NCBI RefSeq assembly: GCF_004912145.1
Contig: NZ_STGT01000001.1
Span: forward strand, 992,001-1,056,000
Source of the DNA: Peteryoungia rhizophila
Lineage (GTDB): Bacteria; Pseudomonadota; Alphaproteobacteria; Rhizobiales; Rhizobiaceae
Length of the DNA: 64,000 bases
Reading direction: 5' to 3'
Numbering within the stretch: the stretch's first letter is position 1; each line of letters begins with the position of its first letter. Below the pieces are notes generated by a model that saw nothing but the letters and a program-made list of their open reading frames with translations, made no database searches and had not been told where the DNA came from. Shown here one piece after another: positions 18,230 through 26,530 of the stretch. A program made the translations under genes and the position numbers.

Positions 18230-18721
18230 TCAAAGTGCGGAATATTTGCCGCGCCTGAGCGCATTGCGGATCCGGTAGAGCGTCGCCAGCGGCTCCGGGA
18301 ATTGTTTGCGCAGGAAAGCAACCTTGCGGACGTAGTTGTCGACGCGCCAGGTCGACCAGGTGCCCTGGCGGAAATAGGCGATGTCGCCGGCCTTCAACAG
18401 TCGCTGGCTTCCGTCCTCGCCGGTGACATGCACCTCGCCTTCCTGGATCACCACCGTCTCGTCCCAGACGAAAAACCAGCGAAACTCTCCGGCGGTGCAG
18501 TCCCAGACGGCTGTCAGGCTCGCCTCGTCGGTGCTTTGCGAATGTTCGCCGATGCGGGCGAGCGGCGTGCCTCGGATGATCCAGTCCGGATTGATCGGCG
18601 CCGCCTTCAGCGCCAGATTGTCGCCGCTGGCGGCGATCACGGGTGGATGGTCGTCAACGCGGCGATACGGCACCATCAGTGCCGCGCTCGCCATTCCCGC
18701 AACAAGAAGCTTCAAAGCCAT
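18230..18721 (-). CDS. Cupin-domain protein with hydrophobic N-terminus
   Basis: A 163-residue protein with a short hydrophobic N-terminus (MALKLLVAGMASAALMV), possibly a weak signal peptide or anchor, followed by a cupin_3-like domain: LTAVWDCTAGEFRWFFVWDE, VVIQEGEVHVTGEDG, LKAGDIAYFRQGTWSTWRV. The family resembles the ureidoglycine aminohydrolase cupin, but the usual metal-binding His residues are scarce here, so it may not be an enzyme. A basic tail (RNALRRGKYSAL) ends the protein. Located between gshB and ugpC on the same strand. Function unknown. Confidence 0.78.
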   Translation of the reverse strand: MALKLLVAGMASAALMVPYRRVDDHPPVIAASGDNLALKAAPINPDWIIRGTPLARIGEHSQSTDEASLTAVWDCTAGEFRWFFVWDETVVIQEGEVHVTGEDGSQRLLKAGDIAYFRQGTWSTWRVDNYVRKVAFLRKQFPEPLATLYRIRNALRRGKYSAL

Positions 18722-18808
18722 GTTCGTCCCCCACTCAAATCGCAGGGGACGCTAGCAGCAAGCTCCTAAGGTCACGTGATCCCGATCGCTAAAATGCGCG
18801 CGATCGGT

Positions 18809-19921
18809 TCAGGCAAATGCGGGACTACGTTCGGCTGCCGCAGTCGTCGAGATCGCGTCGCGCGAACCCGGCACCAGGCGCTGGCCGGTATCGGCTGCGA
18901 AGAAATGTAGCCTGTCCGTTGCGATCCGCAAGGGCAGGCGGTCACTCAGCGGGAGGCTCGAGCCGAGCACTGCAGTGACCTGTTGATCTCCGACCAGACC
19001 ATGCACGAGCCGCTGGGCGCCGAGTTCCTCCACATAGTCGATGGCGAGATCGAACATCGCTTCGTCCTCGCTTGCGAGTAGCAGATCCTCTGCCCTCATG
19101 CCGACACGAACCTCGCCCTGCGGCCAGGTACCGTTCAAGGCAATACGCTCGTCTCCAATGGTGAGTTCCGATCCTTCGATCCGCCCGTGAACGAGGTTCA
19201 TGGCCGGAGAGCCGATGAAGCTCGCAACGAATGTGGAGGCGGGACGGTTGTAGACTTCGAGCGGTGTGCCGATCTGCTCGATCCGGCCGCCGTTCAGGAC
19301 CACGAGGCGATCGGCGAGCGTCATGGCCTCCAGCTGGTCGTGCGTAACATAGATCGCGGTCGTCTTCAGCCGCTTCTGCAGCTTGCGGATTTCGCCGCGC
19401 ATGGTGACGCGGAGCTTGGCGTCGAGGTTCGACAGCGGCTCGTCGAAGAGAAAGACGGCGGGCTTGCGCACGATCGCGCGGCCCATGGCGACGCGCTGGC
19501 GCTGGCCGCCCGAAAGAGCACGCGGCTTGCGATCGAGATATTTCTCGATCTCCAGCATCTTGGCGGCTTCCGCCACGCGGGCGGCGATTTCCGTCTTCGG
19601 CGTGCCGCGGTTCTTCAAGCCATAGGCCAGATTGTCGTAGACCGTCATGTGCGGATAAAGCGCGTAGTTCTGGAAGACCATGGCGATGTCGCGGTCGGCC
19701 GGCTCCACCTCGTTGACGACGCGGTCGCCGATCGAGATCGTGCCTTGCGAGATCTCCTCCAGCCCGGCGACCATGCGCAGAAGCGTGGACTTGCCGCAGC
19801 CGGAGGGACCGACGAGCACGATGAACTCGCCGTCCTCGATCTGGATGTCGACGGTATCGACGGCCTTGGCGCCGCCCTGGTCGTAGATCTTGCAGACCTC
19901 GTTGATATCGATGGAAGCCAT
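18809..19921 (-). CDS. ugpC: sn-Glycerol-3-phosphate ABC transporter, ATP-binding protein
   Basis: A 370-residue CUT1-type ATPase. Walker [12 protein letters not shown]-loop [17 protein letters not shown], signature [15 protein letters not shown], Walker [17 protein letters not shown] and switch [10 protein letters not shown] are all intact. A MalK-like C-terminal TOBE/OB region follows ([12 protein letters not shown]). With UgpBAE it drives uptake of glycerol 3-phosphate and glycerophosphodiesters. Last gene of the ugpBAEC operon, 15 bp after ugpE. CUT1 ATPases can be shared with other sugar importers. Confidence 0.93.
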   Translation of the reverse strand: MASIDINEVCKIYDQGGAKAVDTVDIQIEDGEFIVLVGPSGCGKSTLLRMVAGLEEISQGTISIGDRVVNEVEPADRDIAMVFQNYALYPHMTVYDNLAYGLKNRGTPKTEIAARVAEAAKMLEIEKYLDRKPRALSGGQRQRVAMGRAIVRKPAVFLFDEPLSNLDAKLRVTMRGEIRKLQKRLKTTAIYVTHDQLEAMTLADRLVVLNGGRIEQIGTPLEVYNRPASTFVASFIGSPAMNLVHGRIEGSELTIGDERIALNGTWPQGEVRVGMRAEDLLLASEDEAMFDLAIDYVEELGAQRLVHGLVGDQQVTAVLGSSLPLSDRLPLRIATDRLHFFAADTGQRLVPGSRDAISTTAAAERSPAFA

Positions 19922-19936
19922 GTTGCGCTCCTCTCT

Positions 19937-20779
19937 TTACTTGTCGGTTTCGGTGAGGCCCTTGATGAACCAGCTCTGGAACACCACCACCACGATGACG
20001 GGGGGCAGCAGTGCGAGCACGGCCATGGCAAAGGCTTCGTTGTAATCGGGGATCTGCGAGCCGACCCAGACCTGCAGGATCTGCTTGATGCCGCGCATCA
20101 GGGTGTAGAAGCCCTCGTCTGTCGTCATCAGCATGGGCCAGAGATACTGGTTCCAGCCATAGACGAACATGATGATGAAGACGGCGGCGATCATGGTCCG
20201 CGAGAGCGGCAGCAGGATATCGATGAAGAACTTGAAGGGGCCGGCGCCATCGATGCGGGCGGCCTCCAGCAATTCGTCCGGGACCGACTTGAAGAACTGG
20301 CGGAAGAAGAAGGTGCCGGTCGCCGACGCCAGGAGCGGCAGGATCAGGCCCTGATAGCTGTTCAACAGCGAGAGTTCGCTCATGACCTTGTAGGTCGGCA
20401 TGATGCGCACTTCGAGCGGCAGGAGCAGTGTGGTGAAGATCAGCCAGAAGGCGAGCGTCGCAAAGCGGAAGCGGAAATAGACGATGGCGTAAGCCGCGAG
20501 CATCGAGAGCACGATCTTGCCGATCGCGAAGCCGAGGCCGAGGATCAACGAGTTCATCGCCATGGTGAGACCGGTCACCTGGCCGGTGAAGCCGCCGGAC
20601 TTGAACAGGACCTTGTCATAGGTCTTGGCGAAATCGTCACCAATCGACAGCATCAGGCCGTTGGTATGGATCTCGGCGGCCGAATGGGTCGAGGTGGTGA
20701 AGGCGACGACCAGCGGCCCGAGCATGAAGATCACGCCCGCGATCAGGATCAGATGATCGAAGAATTTGGTGCGGTACAT
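19937..20779 (-). CDS. ugpE: sn-Glycerol-3-phosphate ABC transporter permease UgpE
   Basis: A 280-residue inner-membrane permease of the MalG type with six helices. The EAA loop is ELLEAARIDGAGPFKFFIDILLP, split across residues of the cytoplasmic loop that contacts the ATPase. TVR-like N-terminus MYRTKFFDHLILIAGVIFML begins the first helix. Third gene of ugpBAEC, 10 bp downstream of ugpA. Confidence 0.92.
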   Translation of the reverse strand: MYRTKFFDHLILIAGVIFMLGPLVVAFTTSTHSAAEIHTNGLMLSIGDDFAKTYDKVLFKSGGFTGQVTGLTMAMNSLILGLGFAIGKIVLSMLAAYAIVYFRFRFATLAFWLIFTTLLLPLEVRIMPTYKVMSELSLLNSYQGLILPLLASATGTFFFRQFFKSVPDELLEAARIDGAGPFKFFIDILLPLSRTMIAAVFIIMFVYGWNQYLWPMLMTTDEGFYTLMRGIKQILQVWVGSQIPDYNEAFAMAVLALLPPVIVVVVFQSWFIKGLTETDK

Positions 20780-20789
20780 GGCGCTCTCC

Positions 20790-21671
20790 TCAACCGTAAT
20801 GGACGCGGCGTTCGATGAAGCGGAACTGGATCATGGTCAGGACCAGAACGACCAGCATCAGGATGACAGACTGGGCCGAGGACGAACCGAGGTCGTTGCC
20901 GCGGAAGCCGTCGAGATAGACCTTGTAGACCAGCGTGATCGGGTTGTTGGCCGCCTTGTCCTTCACGATGACGTCGATGACGCCGAAGGTGTCGAAGAGC
21001 GAATAGGTCATGTTGATGACCAGCAGGAAGAAGGCCGTCGGGGTGAGCAGCGGCAGGATGACCGTCCAGAAGCGGCGCGTGCCCGACTTGCAGTCGATGG
21101 CGGCCGCCTCGCGGATCGAGGCCGGAATGCCCTGCAGGCCGGAGAGGATGAAGATGAAGTTGTACGGTATCTGGTTCCAGACCGCGACCGCGACCATGGC
21201 GAAGGCCGTGTCGAAATAGTTGAGACCGACCTTCATCTCCCAGCCGAACAGCGCAGCCAGCTTGACGAAGGGGCCGATATGCTGGTCGAAGATCATCATG
21301 CCGATCAGGCCGGCAACCGGCGGGGCGATGGCATAGACGACGATCAACAGCGTCTTGTAGGCCGACTTGCCGCGGATCACCGCATCTGCCTTGAGCGCCA
21401 GCAGCATGCCGATCGACAAGGCCAGGAAAGTGACGATCAGGCTGTAGCCGATCGTGAAGCGGGCGATCCGCTGATATTCCGGCGAAGTGAGCGCATCCGT
21501 GTAATTGTCAGCGCCGACGAATGTCGAGCCGAAACCGAAGGGGTCTTCGATATAGAAGGACGAGGTGATCGCCTGCATCGAGGGCCAATAGAAGAAAATC
21601 GAAATGATCGCGAACTGCGGCAGCAGGAACAGATACGGCAGGTATCGCGAGTTGAACTGGACGCGCTTCAT
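20790..21671 (-). CDS. ugpA: sn-Glycerol-3-phosphate ABC transporter permease UgpA
   Basis: A 293-residue MalF-type permease with six helices, starting MKRVQFNSRYLPYLFLLPQF. The EAA loop reads IREAAAIDCKSGTRRFWTVI. WPSMQAITSSFYIEDPFGFGS resembles the N-terminal periplasmic segment of UgpA proteins. Second gene of the operon, separated from ugpB by a 66-bp gap holding a strong stem-loop. Confidence 0.92.
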   Translation of the reverse strand: MKRVQFNSRYLPYLFLLPQFAIISIFFYWPSMQAITSSFYIEDPFGFGSTFVGADNYTDALTSPEYQRIARFTIGYSLIVTFLALSIGMLLALKADAVIRGKSAYKTLLIVVYAIAPPVAGLIGMMIFDQHIGPFVKLAALFGWEMKVGLNYFDTAFAMVAVAVWNQIPYNFIFILSGLQGIPASIREAAAIDCKSGTRRFWTVILPLLTPTAFFLLVINMTYSLFDTFGVIDVIVKDKAANNPITLVYKVYLDGFRGNDLGSSSAQSVILMLVVLVLTMIQFRFIERRVHYG

Positions 21672-21691
21672 GGAGCCCTCTCAATGCAAGT

Positions 21692-21714
21692 CCCGGGGGC
21701 TTGCCGCCCCCGGG
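21692..21714 (-). terminator. Intercistronic stem-loop between ugpB and ugpA
   Basis: A perfect 9-bp GC stem CCCGGGGGC/GCCCCCGGG with a five-base loop lies in the 66-bp gap. No T tract follows on the minus strand. Such elements after binding-protein genes usually protect the upstream message from 3' decay or attenuate read-through, giving more UgpB than permease. Confidence 0.7.
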
Positions 21715-21737
21715 TCCCAATCAAGTTTCAGAAATGA

Positions 21738-23036
21738 TCAGCCAGCCGTCTTGGCGAAGCGGGCGAGAAGCTCGTCGGCTTCCTTCTTGATCGTTTCCAT
21801 GGCGTCCTTTGCCGTCGTCTCGCCGGCGAAGAGGCGGTTGTATTCGCGCTCCATCACCGCACGGATCTGCGGGTAGAAGCCAAGGCGATAGCCCTTGTTC
21901 CACTCGGCTGTCGGCAGCTGCAGCTGCTGGATGCCGACTTCGGCAGCCGGCTTTTCGTTGTAGTAGCCTTCCGACTTCGACAGTTCATAAGCCGCACTGG
22001 TGATCGCGACATAACCGGTGGCCTGGTGGTAGAACTTCTGGACTTCGGTCGAGGTCAGGAAGTTGAAGAAGGAGGCCGAGCACTTGTTTTCTTCAGCCGA
22101 TTTGCCGGCCATTGCGAAGAGGGCAGCGCCGCCGATGAAGGAGTGGACGCCAGCGCCTTCGATCGAGTTCCAGTAAGGCAGGAAGGTTGCCGAGAAAGGC
22201 ATGGTGGCCGTCGTCTGCAGGCCGCCGAAGGAGCCCGAGGAACCGATCCAGAGGGCAGCCTTGCCTTCTTCGAAGACCTTCTGGTTGTCGTTCCAGGCAG
22301 CGCCGTAATAACCGAACAGGCCCTGATCGTACCAAGCCTTCAGCTTGTCATACATCATGACGTGGTTTTCGTCGGTGACGTTGATCGTCGTGTCGACGAT
22401 GCTGTCATAGCCGTTGTTGTTGGAGGCGAACTGGATGTTGTTGCGCGAGAAGAAGTTCTCGGTGAACTGCCAGGTGAGCTGCGACTGGACGAGCGGAATG
22501 AAGCCGGCTTCCTTGAGCTTCGGGGCGATCGCCTCAAACTCTTCCCAGGTCTTCGGTGCTTCGACGCCGGCCTTCGTCAGGGCCTCATCGTTGATGTACA
22601 TGATCGGCGCCGAGGAGTTGAACGGCATGCCGACGAACTTGCCGTCCGAGTCAGCGTAGAAGTAGCGCACGCCCTCGATGAAGGCTTCGCGATTGAATTC
22701 GAAGCCGTTGTCCTTCAGGAGGTCTTCGGCAGGAATGGTCGCGCCCTTGGCATTGATGATGGTGGCGGCACCTGCGTCGAAGACCTGCAGGATGTTCGGC
22801 TGCTCGCCCGAACGGAAGGCGGCGATGCCGGACGACAGAGCTTCTTCATAGGAGCCCTTGGAGACAGGCGTCAGGACGCATTCGGCCTGGGCAGCGTTGA
22901 ACTTCTGGGCAATCTCGTTGATCACTTCGCCGTTGCGGCCGCCCATGCCGTGCCACCAGGTGATGTTGGTCGCGGCAAGCGTCGTCGATGCGGTCATGGT
23001 CAGGGCCAGAGCGGCCAGGGAAATCTTCTTGATCAT
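21738..23036 (-). CDS. ugpB: sn-Glycerol-3-phosphate ABC transporter, periplasmic binding protein
   Basis: A 432-residue solute-binding protein. Signal peptide MIKKISLAALALTMTASTTLAA is cleaved near residue 21. The mature start TNITWWHGMGGRNGE is the UgpB hallmark, and APIMYINDEALTKAG, WIGSSGSFGG and the C-terminal NKGYRLGFYPQIR also match the family. ATG at 23036 has a GAGAGGA ribosome-binding site; a longer frame to 23144 would run through the PHO box and is rejected. First gene of ugpBAEC. Confidence 0.95.
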   Translation of the reverse strand: MIKKISLAALALTMTASTTLAATNITWWHGMGGRNGEVINEIAQKFNAAQAECVLTPVSKGSYEEALSSGIAAFRSGEQPNILQVFDAGAATIINAKGATIPAEDLLKDNGFEFNREAFIEGVRYFYADSDGKFVGMPFNSSAPIMYINDEALTKAGVEAPKTWEEFEAIAPKLKEAGFIPLVQSQLTWQFTENFFSRNNIQFASNNNGYDSIVDTTINVTDENHVMMYDKLKAWYDQGLFGYYGAAWNDNQKVFEEGKAALWIGSSGSFGGLQTTATMPFSATFLPYWNSIEGAGVHSFIGGAALFAMAGKSAEENKCSASFFNFLTSTEVQKFYHQATGYVAITSAAYELSKSEGYYNEKPAAEVGIQQLQLPTAEWNKGYRLGFYPQIRAVMEREYNRLFAGETTAKDAMETIKKEADELLARFAKTAG

Positions 23037-23090
23037 GGGATAGATCCTCTCCACCGGTTGTTGCGGTGAGGGCTCCATTAGGCGCGCTCC

Positions 23091-23119
23091 GTGACAGCGA
23101 CTTGAAAGTTTTGTGTCAG
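23091..23119 (-). promoter_or_regulatory. PHO box with three 11-bp-spaced half-sites upstream of ugpB
   Basis: On the minus strand the order is CTGACAC-AAAA-CTTTCAA-GTCG-CTGTCAC: three PhoB-like 7-mers, each 11 bp from the next (plus GTGTCAG 23113-23119, TTGAAAG 23102-23108, GTGACAG 23091-23097). The consensus half-site is CTGTCAT. The last is 55 bp before the ugpB ATG, and TAATGG (plus 23075-23080) sits where the -10 would be. This fits phosphate-starvation induction of ugp, as known in enterobacteria and rhizobia. Confidence 0.8.
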
Positions 23120-23133
23120 GGCTGTCACAAAAC
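23108..23133. promoter_or_regulatory. 26-bp interrupted palindrome overlapping the PHO box
   Basis: GTTTTGTG at 23108-23115 and CACAAAAC at 23126-23133 are perfect 8-bp arms, and three further inner pairs form after one T-T mismatch. It overlaps the distal PHO half-site. It could be a second regulator's operator, or a by-product of one extra inverted PhoB half-site. Confidence 0.5.
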
Positions 23134-23171
23134 GAAGGTTTCACTCTCTCTAGGTCGAAGGTGAAACGAAG

Positions 23172-23540
23172 CTAAAATGCACTCTCGAAATGGGTTGGCC
23201 AGCGCCATGGCTGCACCACCATGATATCATGGCGAAGTGACAGGCGTGTTGCATCGGATTGCCTACGCAGCCAATGGTCTGCGGCATTGGCGATGCGCCG
23301 TTCGGCTGCATAGCCGACAGCATCGACGCCTGCGCGCAGATCCTTGCGGGCTTTCACTTCGACGAAAATGACGAGATCGCCGCGGCGGGCGATGATGTCC
23401 ACTTCGCCGGCCTTCGTCTTGTAGCGGAGGGCCACGATTCGGTAGCCCTTGAGGAGTAGCGCGAGCGCCGCACGATACTCCGACCAGCGGCCCAGCCTCT
23501 CGGCGCGGATGCGTTTTCGATCCGCGCCCTTGGGCTTCAT
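23172..23540 (-). CDS. yraN: YraN/UPF0102 family protein
   Basis: A 122-residue restriction-endonuclease-fold protein. The conserved core GEVDIIARRGDLVIFVEVKARK holds the predicted catalytic D...E-x-K triad. Upstream, AALALLLKGYRIVALRYKTKA is the family N-terminal helix and strand. Its biological role is not settled, although a nuclease acting on Holliday-junction-like DNA has been suggested. It overlaps the end of rsmI by four bases (ATGA), so it is translationally coupled, as in many proteobacteria. Confidence 0.93.
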   Translation of the reverse strand: MKPKGADRKRIRAERLGRWSEYRAALALLLKGYRIVALRYKTKAGEVDIIARRGDLVIFVEVKARKDLRAGVDAVGYAAERRIANAADHWLRRQSDATRLSLRHDIMVVQPWRWPTHFESAF

Positions 23541-24454
23541 GCAGCCCCCTTCAGCTCCAGAAGACGCTGGTAGAGCTCCTTGCGCGGCAGGCCCGTGAGC
23601 TTGGCCGCCTCGGTCGCCGCCTTGGCGGTCGGCATGGTGCCGGAGAGTTCGGCGAGCAGGCTGTCGACGTCGGCAGCATCCGGGGCGGCATCGGGGGCCG
23701 GCGGGCCGATGACCAGGACGATTTCGCCCTTCACCGTCTTGTCGGCATAGGCCTCGGCCAGATCACCCAGTGGTCCTCGGCGGAACTCCTCGAAGGTCTT
23801 GGTCAGTTCGCGGCAAACGGAGGCCGGCCTGTCGACCCCGAGCTCATCGGCTGCCGCGACAAGCGTATCGCAGATACGATGAGGCGACTCGAAGAAGATG
23901 AGCGTTGCCGGCACCTTGGCGAGCTCACGCAGTCGGTCACGTTTCGCCTTGTCCTTGGTCGGCAGGAAGCCGGCAAAGAGAAAGGCGTCGTTCGGCAGGC
24001 CCGAGCCGACGAGAGCGGCGAGCGGGGCCGATGCGCCGGGGATCGGCACGACACGGTGGCCGGCCTCGATGGCGAGTTGGCCGAGGCGATAACCCGGGTC
24101 GGAGACCAGCGGCGTGCCGGCATCGGAGACCAGCGCCACGGACTTGCCGGTATCGAGGGCCGCAAGCAGCCGGGCACCGGCTTCATCGGCATTGTATTCA
24201 TGGTAGGCGTAAGAGCGATTCTCGATGCCGTAGCGATCGAGAAGGACGCGGGTGACGCGCGTGTCCTCGCAGGCGAGCACATCGGCACCGGCGAGCGTTT
24301 CCAGCGCGCGGATCGTGATGTCGCCGAGATTGCCGATCGGTGTCGCCACGAGATAGAGCGCGGGTTCCAGCGGCCGGGCAGCAATCAGCGTGTCGTTGAG
24401 GCGATAGCGCTTCGAAGTCGCGATGACCGGCGCATTTTTCTCTTCTGTTGTCAT
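23537..24454 (-). CDS. rsmI: 16S rRNA (cytidine(1402)-2'-O)-methyltransferase
   Basis: A 305-residue tetrapyrrole-methylase-fold enzyme that modifies C1402 in the ribosomal P site. ALYLVATPIGNLGDITIRALE, ACEDTRVTRVLLDRYGI, SDAGTPLVSDPGYRL, PGASAPLAALVGSGLP and the FFESPHR motif are all present. The start at 24454 (MTTEEKNAPV) has AAAGG five bases upstream; an open stretch to 24658 upstream shows no family similarity. Divergent from dnaN. Confidence 0.95.
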   Translation of the reverse strand: MTTEEKNAPVIATSKRYRLNDTLIAARPLEPALYLVATPIGNLGDITIRALETLAGADVLACEDTRVTRVLLDRYGIENRSYAYHEYNADEAGARLLAALDTGKSVALVSDAGTPLVSDPGYRLGQLAIEAGHRVVPIPGASAPLAALVGSGLPNDAFLFAGFLPTKDKAKRDRLRELAKVPATLIFFESPHRICDTLVAAADELGVDRPASVCRELTKTFEEFRRGPLGDLAEAYADKTVKGEIVLVIGPPAPDAAPDAADVDSLLAELSGTMPTAKAATEAAKLTGLPRKELYQRLLELKGAA

Positions 24455-24678
24455 GCGGCCTTTATCCTCCACCCCCATGCTCGCGGCAAGGGCGTCGCCG
24501 CCATAAACCATTCCGACAAGCTCTGCTGGGGACGGGCGTGGAAAACCTTGGAGCCTCTTGCTTTTCCCGCACTTTTGCTGCCATTTTGCCCGTCCACATC
24601 GTCCGGCCCGCGGACTGCCCGGCCCCTTATTCCGATCCGGAACTCCGGAAGACGACACGTCGAAAGCGGTAGCATCCC

Positions 24679-25797
24679 ATGCGTATAACTCTTGAACGGT
24701 CCAATCTCCTCAAGTCTCTCAACCACGTGCACCGCGTGGTCGAGCGTCGCAACACGATCCCGATCCTGTCGAACGTGCTGCTGAAAGCCGAAGGTGCCGC
24801 ACTCGACATGAAGGCGACGGACCTCGACCTCGAGATCACCGAGAGCACGGCCGCCATGGTCGAGCAGGCCGGCGCGACCACTGTTCCGGCGCACCTGCTC
24901 TATGAAATCGTGCGCAAGCTGCCGGATGGTTCCGAGGTTCTCCTCGCCACCAATCCGGATGGCGGTACGATGACCGTCGCCTCGGGCCGCTCGAAATTCT
25001 CGTTGCAGTGCCTGCCACAATCGGACTTCCCGGACCTGACGGCCGGCAGCTTCACCCATTCCTTCAAGATGAAGGCATCGGACTTCAAGATGCTGATCGA
25101 TCGCACCCAGTTCGCGATCTCGACCGAAGAGACCCGCTATTATCTGAACGGCATTTTCCTGCACACGATCGAAGCCGGCGGTGCGCTGAAGCTGCGTGCG
25201 GTCGCGACCGACGGCCACCGTCTGGCCCGCGCCGATGTCGATGCGCCCTCGGGTTCGGAAGGCATGCCGGGCATCATCATTCCGCGCAAGACGGTCGGCG
25301 AGCTGCAGAAGTTGATCGACAATCCGGAGCTGATCATCGGCATCGAGATTTCCGATTCCAAGATCCGCCTCTCCATCGGCTCGGTCGTTCTGACCTCCAA
25401 GCTGATCGACGGCACCTTCCCGGATTATCAGCGCGTCATTCCGCAGGCGAACGACAAGGAAATGCGGGTCGATTGCCAGACGTTTGCGCGCGCCGTCGAC
25501 CGTGTTTCGACGATCTCGTCTGAGCGTGGCCGCGCCGTGAAGCTGGCGCTCGCCGACGGCCAGCTGATGCTCACCGTGAACAATCCGGACTCCGGCAGTG
25601 CGACCGAGGAAGTCGCCGTCGGGTATGAAAGCGACGCGATGGAGATCGGCTTCAACGCCAAATATCTCCTCGATATCACGGCACAGCTGTCGGGCGAGGA
25701 CGCGATCTTCCTGCTCGCCGATGCCGGGTCTCCGACGCTCATTCGCGACACCGCCGGCGCCGACGCGCTCTATGTCCTGATGCCGATGCGCGTTTAG
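24679..25797 (+). CDS. dnaN: DNA polymerase III beta subunit (sliding clamp)
   Basis: A 372-residue clamp of three repeated domains, starting MRITLERSNLLKSLNHVHRV and including VVERRNTIPILSNVLL, RYYLNGIFLH, RAVATDGHRLA and the C-terminal DALYVLMPMRV. Length and motifs are typical. As in other Rhizobiales it is not beside dnaA, recF or gyrB; it is divergent from rsmI with about 220 bp between. A hairpin follows the stop. Confidence 0.98.
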   Translation: MRITLERSNLLKSLNHVHRVVERRNTIPILSNVLLKAEGAALDMKATDLDLEITESTAAMVEQAGATTVPAHLLYEIVRKLPDGSEVLLATNPDGGTMTVASGRSKFSLQCLPQSDFPDLTAGSFTHSFKMKASDFKMLIDRTQFAISTEETRYYLNGIFLHTIEAGGALKLRAVATDGHRLARADVDAPSGSEGMPGIIIPRKTVGELQKLIDNPELIIGIEISDSKIRLSIGSVVLTSKLIDGTFPDYQRVIPQANDKEMRVDCQTFARAVDRVSTISSERGRAVKLALADGQLMLTVNNPDSGSATEEVAVGYESDAMEIGFNAKYLLDITAQLSGEDAIFLLADAGSPTLIRDTAGADALYVLMPMRV

Positions 25798-25812
25798 CGC
25801 GTTCAAAACTTT

Positions 25813-25835
25813 CTGGCGGGTATTTGGCCCGCCAG
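25813..25835 (+). terminator. Hairpin after dnaN
   Basis: CTGGCGGG and CCCGCCAG form a perfect 8-bp stem with a seven-base loop 16 bases after the dnaN stop. The downstream stretch is pyrimidine-rich (CATTCTCTCTT) but not a clean T run, so it is a weak terminator candidate. Confidence 0.55.
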
Positions 25836-25925
25836 CGTCATTCTCTCTTGCGTTTGCGACAGGCTGGCCCAAAATTGTCGCAATCGGCTCGCAGCAATCG
25901 AGCAGCAACAAGAAGAGGGACGATC

Positions 25926-26519
25926 ATGGCCATTCGACTGAAGGAACGGTTCGAGAAGAAATTCGACGAGGAAATCCGTTTCTTCAAGGGCATGATGCAG
26001 GGTCCCAAGACCGTCGGCGCGATCGTGCCGACATCCTCTATCACCGCCAAGCGCATGGCGAGCGTCATCGACGTCAAGTCGGGCCTGCCCGTTCTTGAGC
26101 TCGGTCCCGGAACCGGCGTGATCACCAAGCAGATCCTGGCGCGCGGCGTCGCGCCCGAGAAGATCGTCTCGGTAGAGTATTCGGAAGACTTCTATCGCCG
26201 CCTCGTCGAGGACTATGCCGGCGTCAACTTCGTCCATGGCGACGCCTTCGATCTCGAAAACACCCTGGGTCGTTTTTCGGACCAGACCTTCGATTGCGTC
26301 ATCTGCGCCGTTCCCATGCTGAGCTTCCCGATGGAAGCGCGCATCCGCCTGCTCGAAGACCTGCTTTCGCGCATCCCTGAGGGGCGCCCGGTGGTGCAGA
26401 TCACCTACGGCCCCGTCTCCCCGATCATCGCCAAACCGGACCGCTACCACATCCAGCATTTCGACTTCGTCGTGCGTAACATCCCGCCGGCGCAGCTCTG
26501 GATCTACCGCAAGGCTTGA
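25926..26519 (+). CDS. pmtA: Rhizobial-type phosphatidylethanolamine N-methyltransferase
   Basis: A 197-residue class I SAM-dependent methyltransferase that converts phosphatidylethanolamine to phosphatidylcholine in three steps. MAIRLKERFEKKFDEEIRFF, GAIVPTSSITAKRMAS, the SAM loop VLELGPGTGVITK (about residues 56-68), YHIQHFDFVVRNIPPAQLW and the genomic setting match the rhizobial PmtA family. rRNA dimethyladenosine transferases share the fold but differ in these motifs. GAGGGA precedes the ATG. The histidine-phosphatase gene follows at once, so the two are probably one transcript. Confidence 0.9.
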   Translation: MAIRLKERFEKKFDEEIRFFKGMMQGPKTVGAIVPTSSITAKRMASVIDVKSGLPVLELGPGTGVITKQILARGVAPEKIVSVEYSEDFYRRLVEDYAGVNFVHGDAFDLENTLGRFSDQTFDCVICAVPMLSFPMEARIRLLEDLLSRIPEGRPVVQITYGPVSPIIAKPDRYHIQHFDFVVRNIPPAQLWIYRKA

Positions 26520-26530
26520 GCGCCCAGCCG

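Noticed and set aside
23108..23133. PHO box in the TGTCAGGGCTGTCAC direct repeat
   Set aside because: The repeat is spaced 9 bp, not 11. The minus-strand half-sites at 11-bp spacing explain the motif better; the palindrome is kept only as a secondary observation.
25926..26519. Reading the methyltransferase as an rRNA adenine dimethylase
   Set aside because: SAM fold is shared, but the N-terminus, length of 197 and the C-terminal IPPAQLW match the rhizobial phospholipid methyltransferase better.
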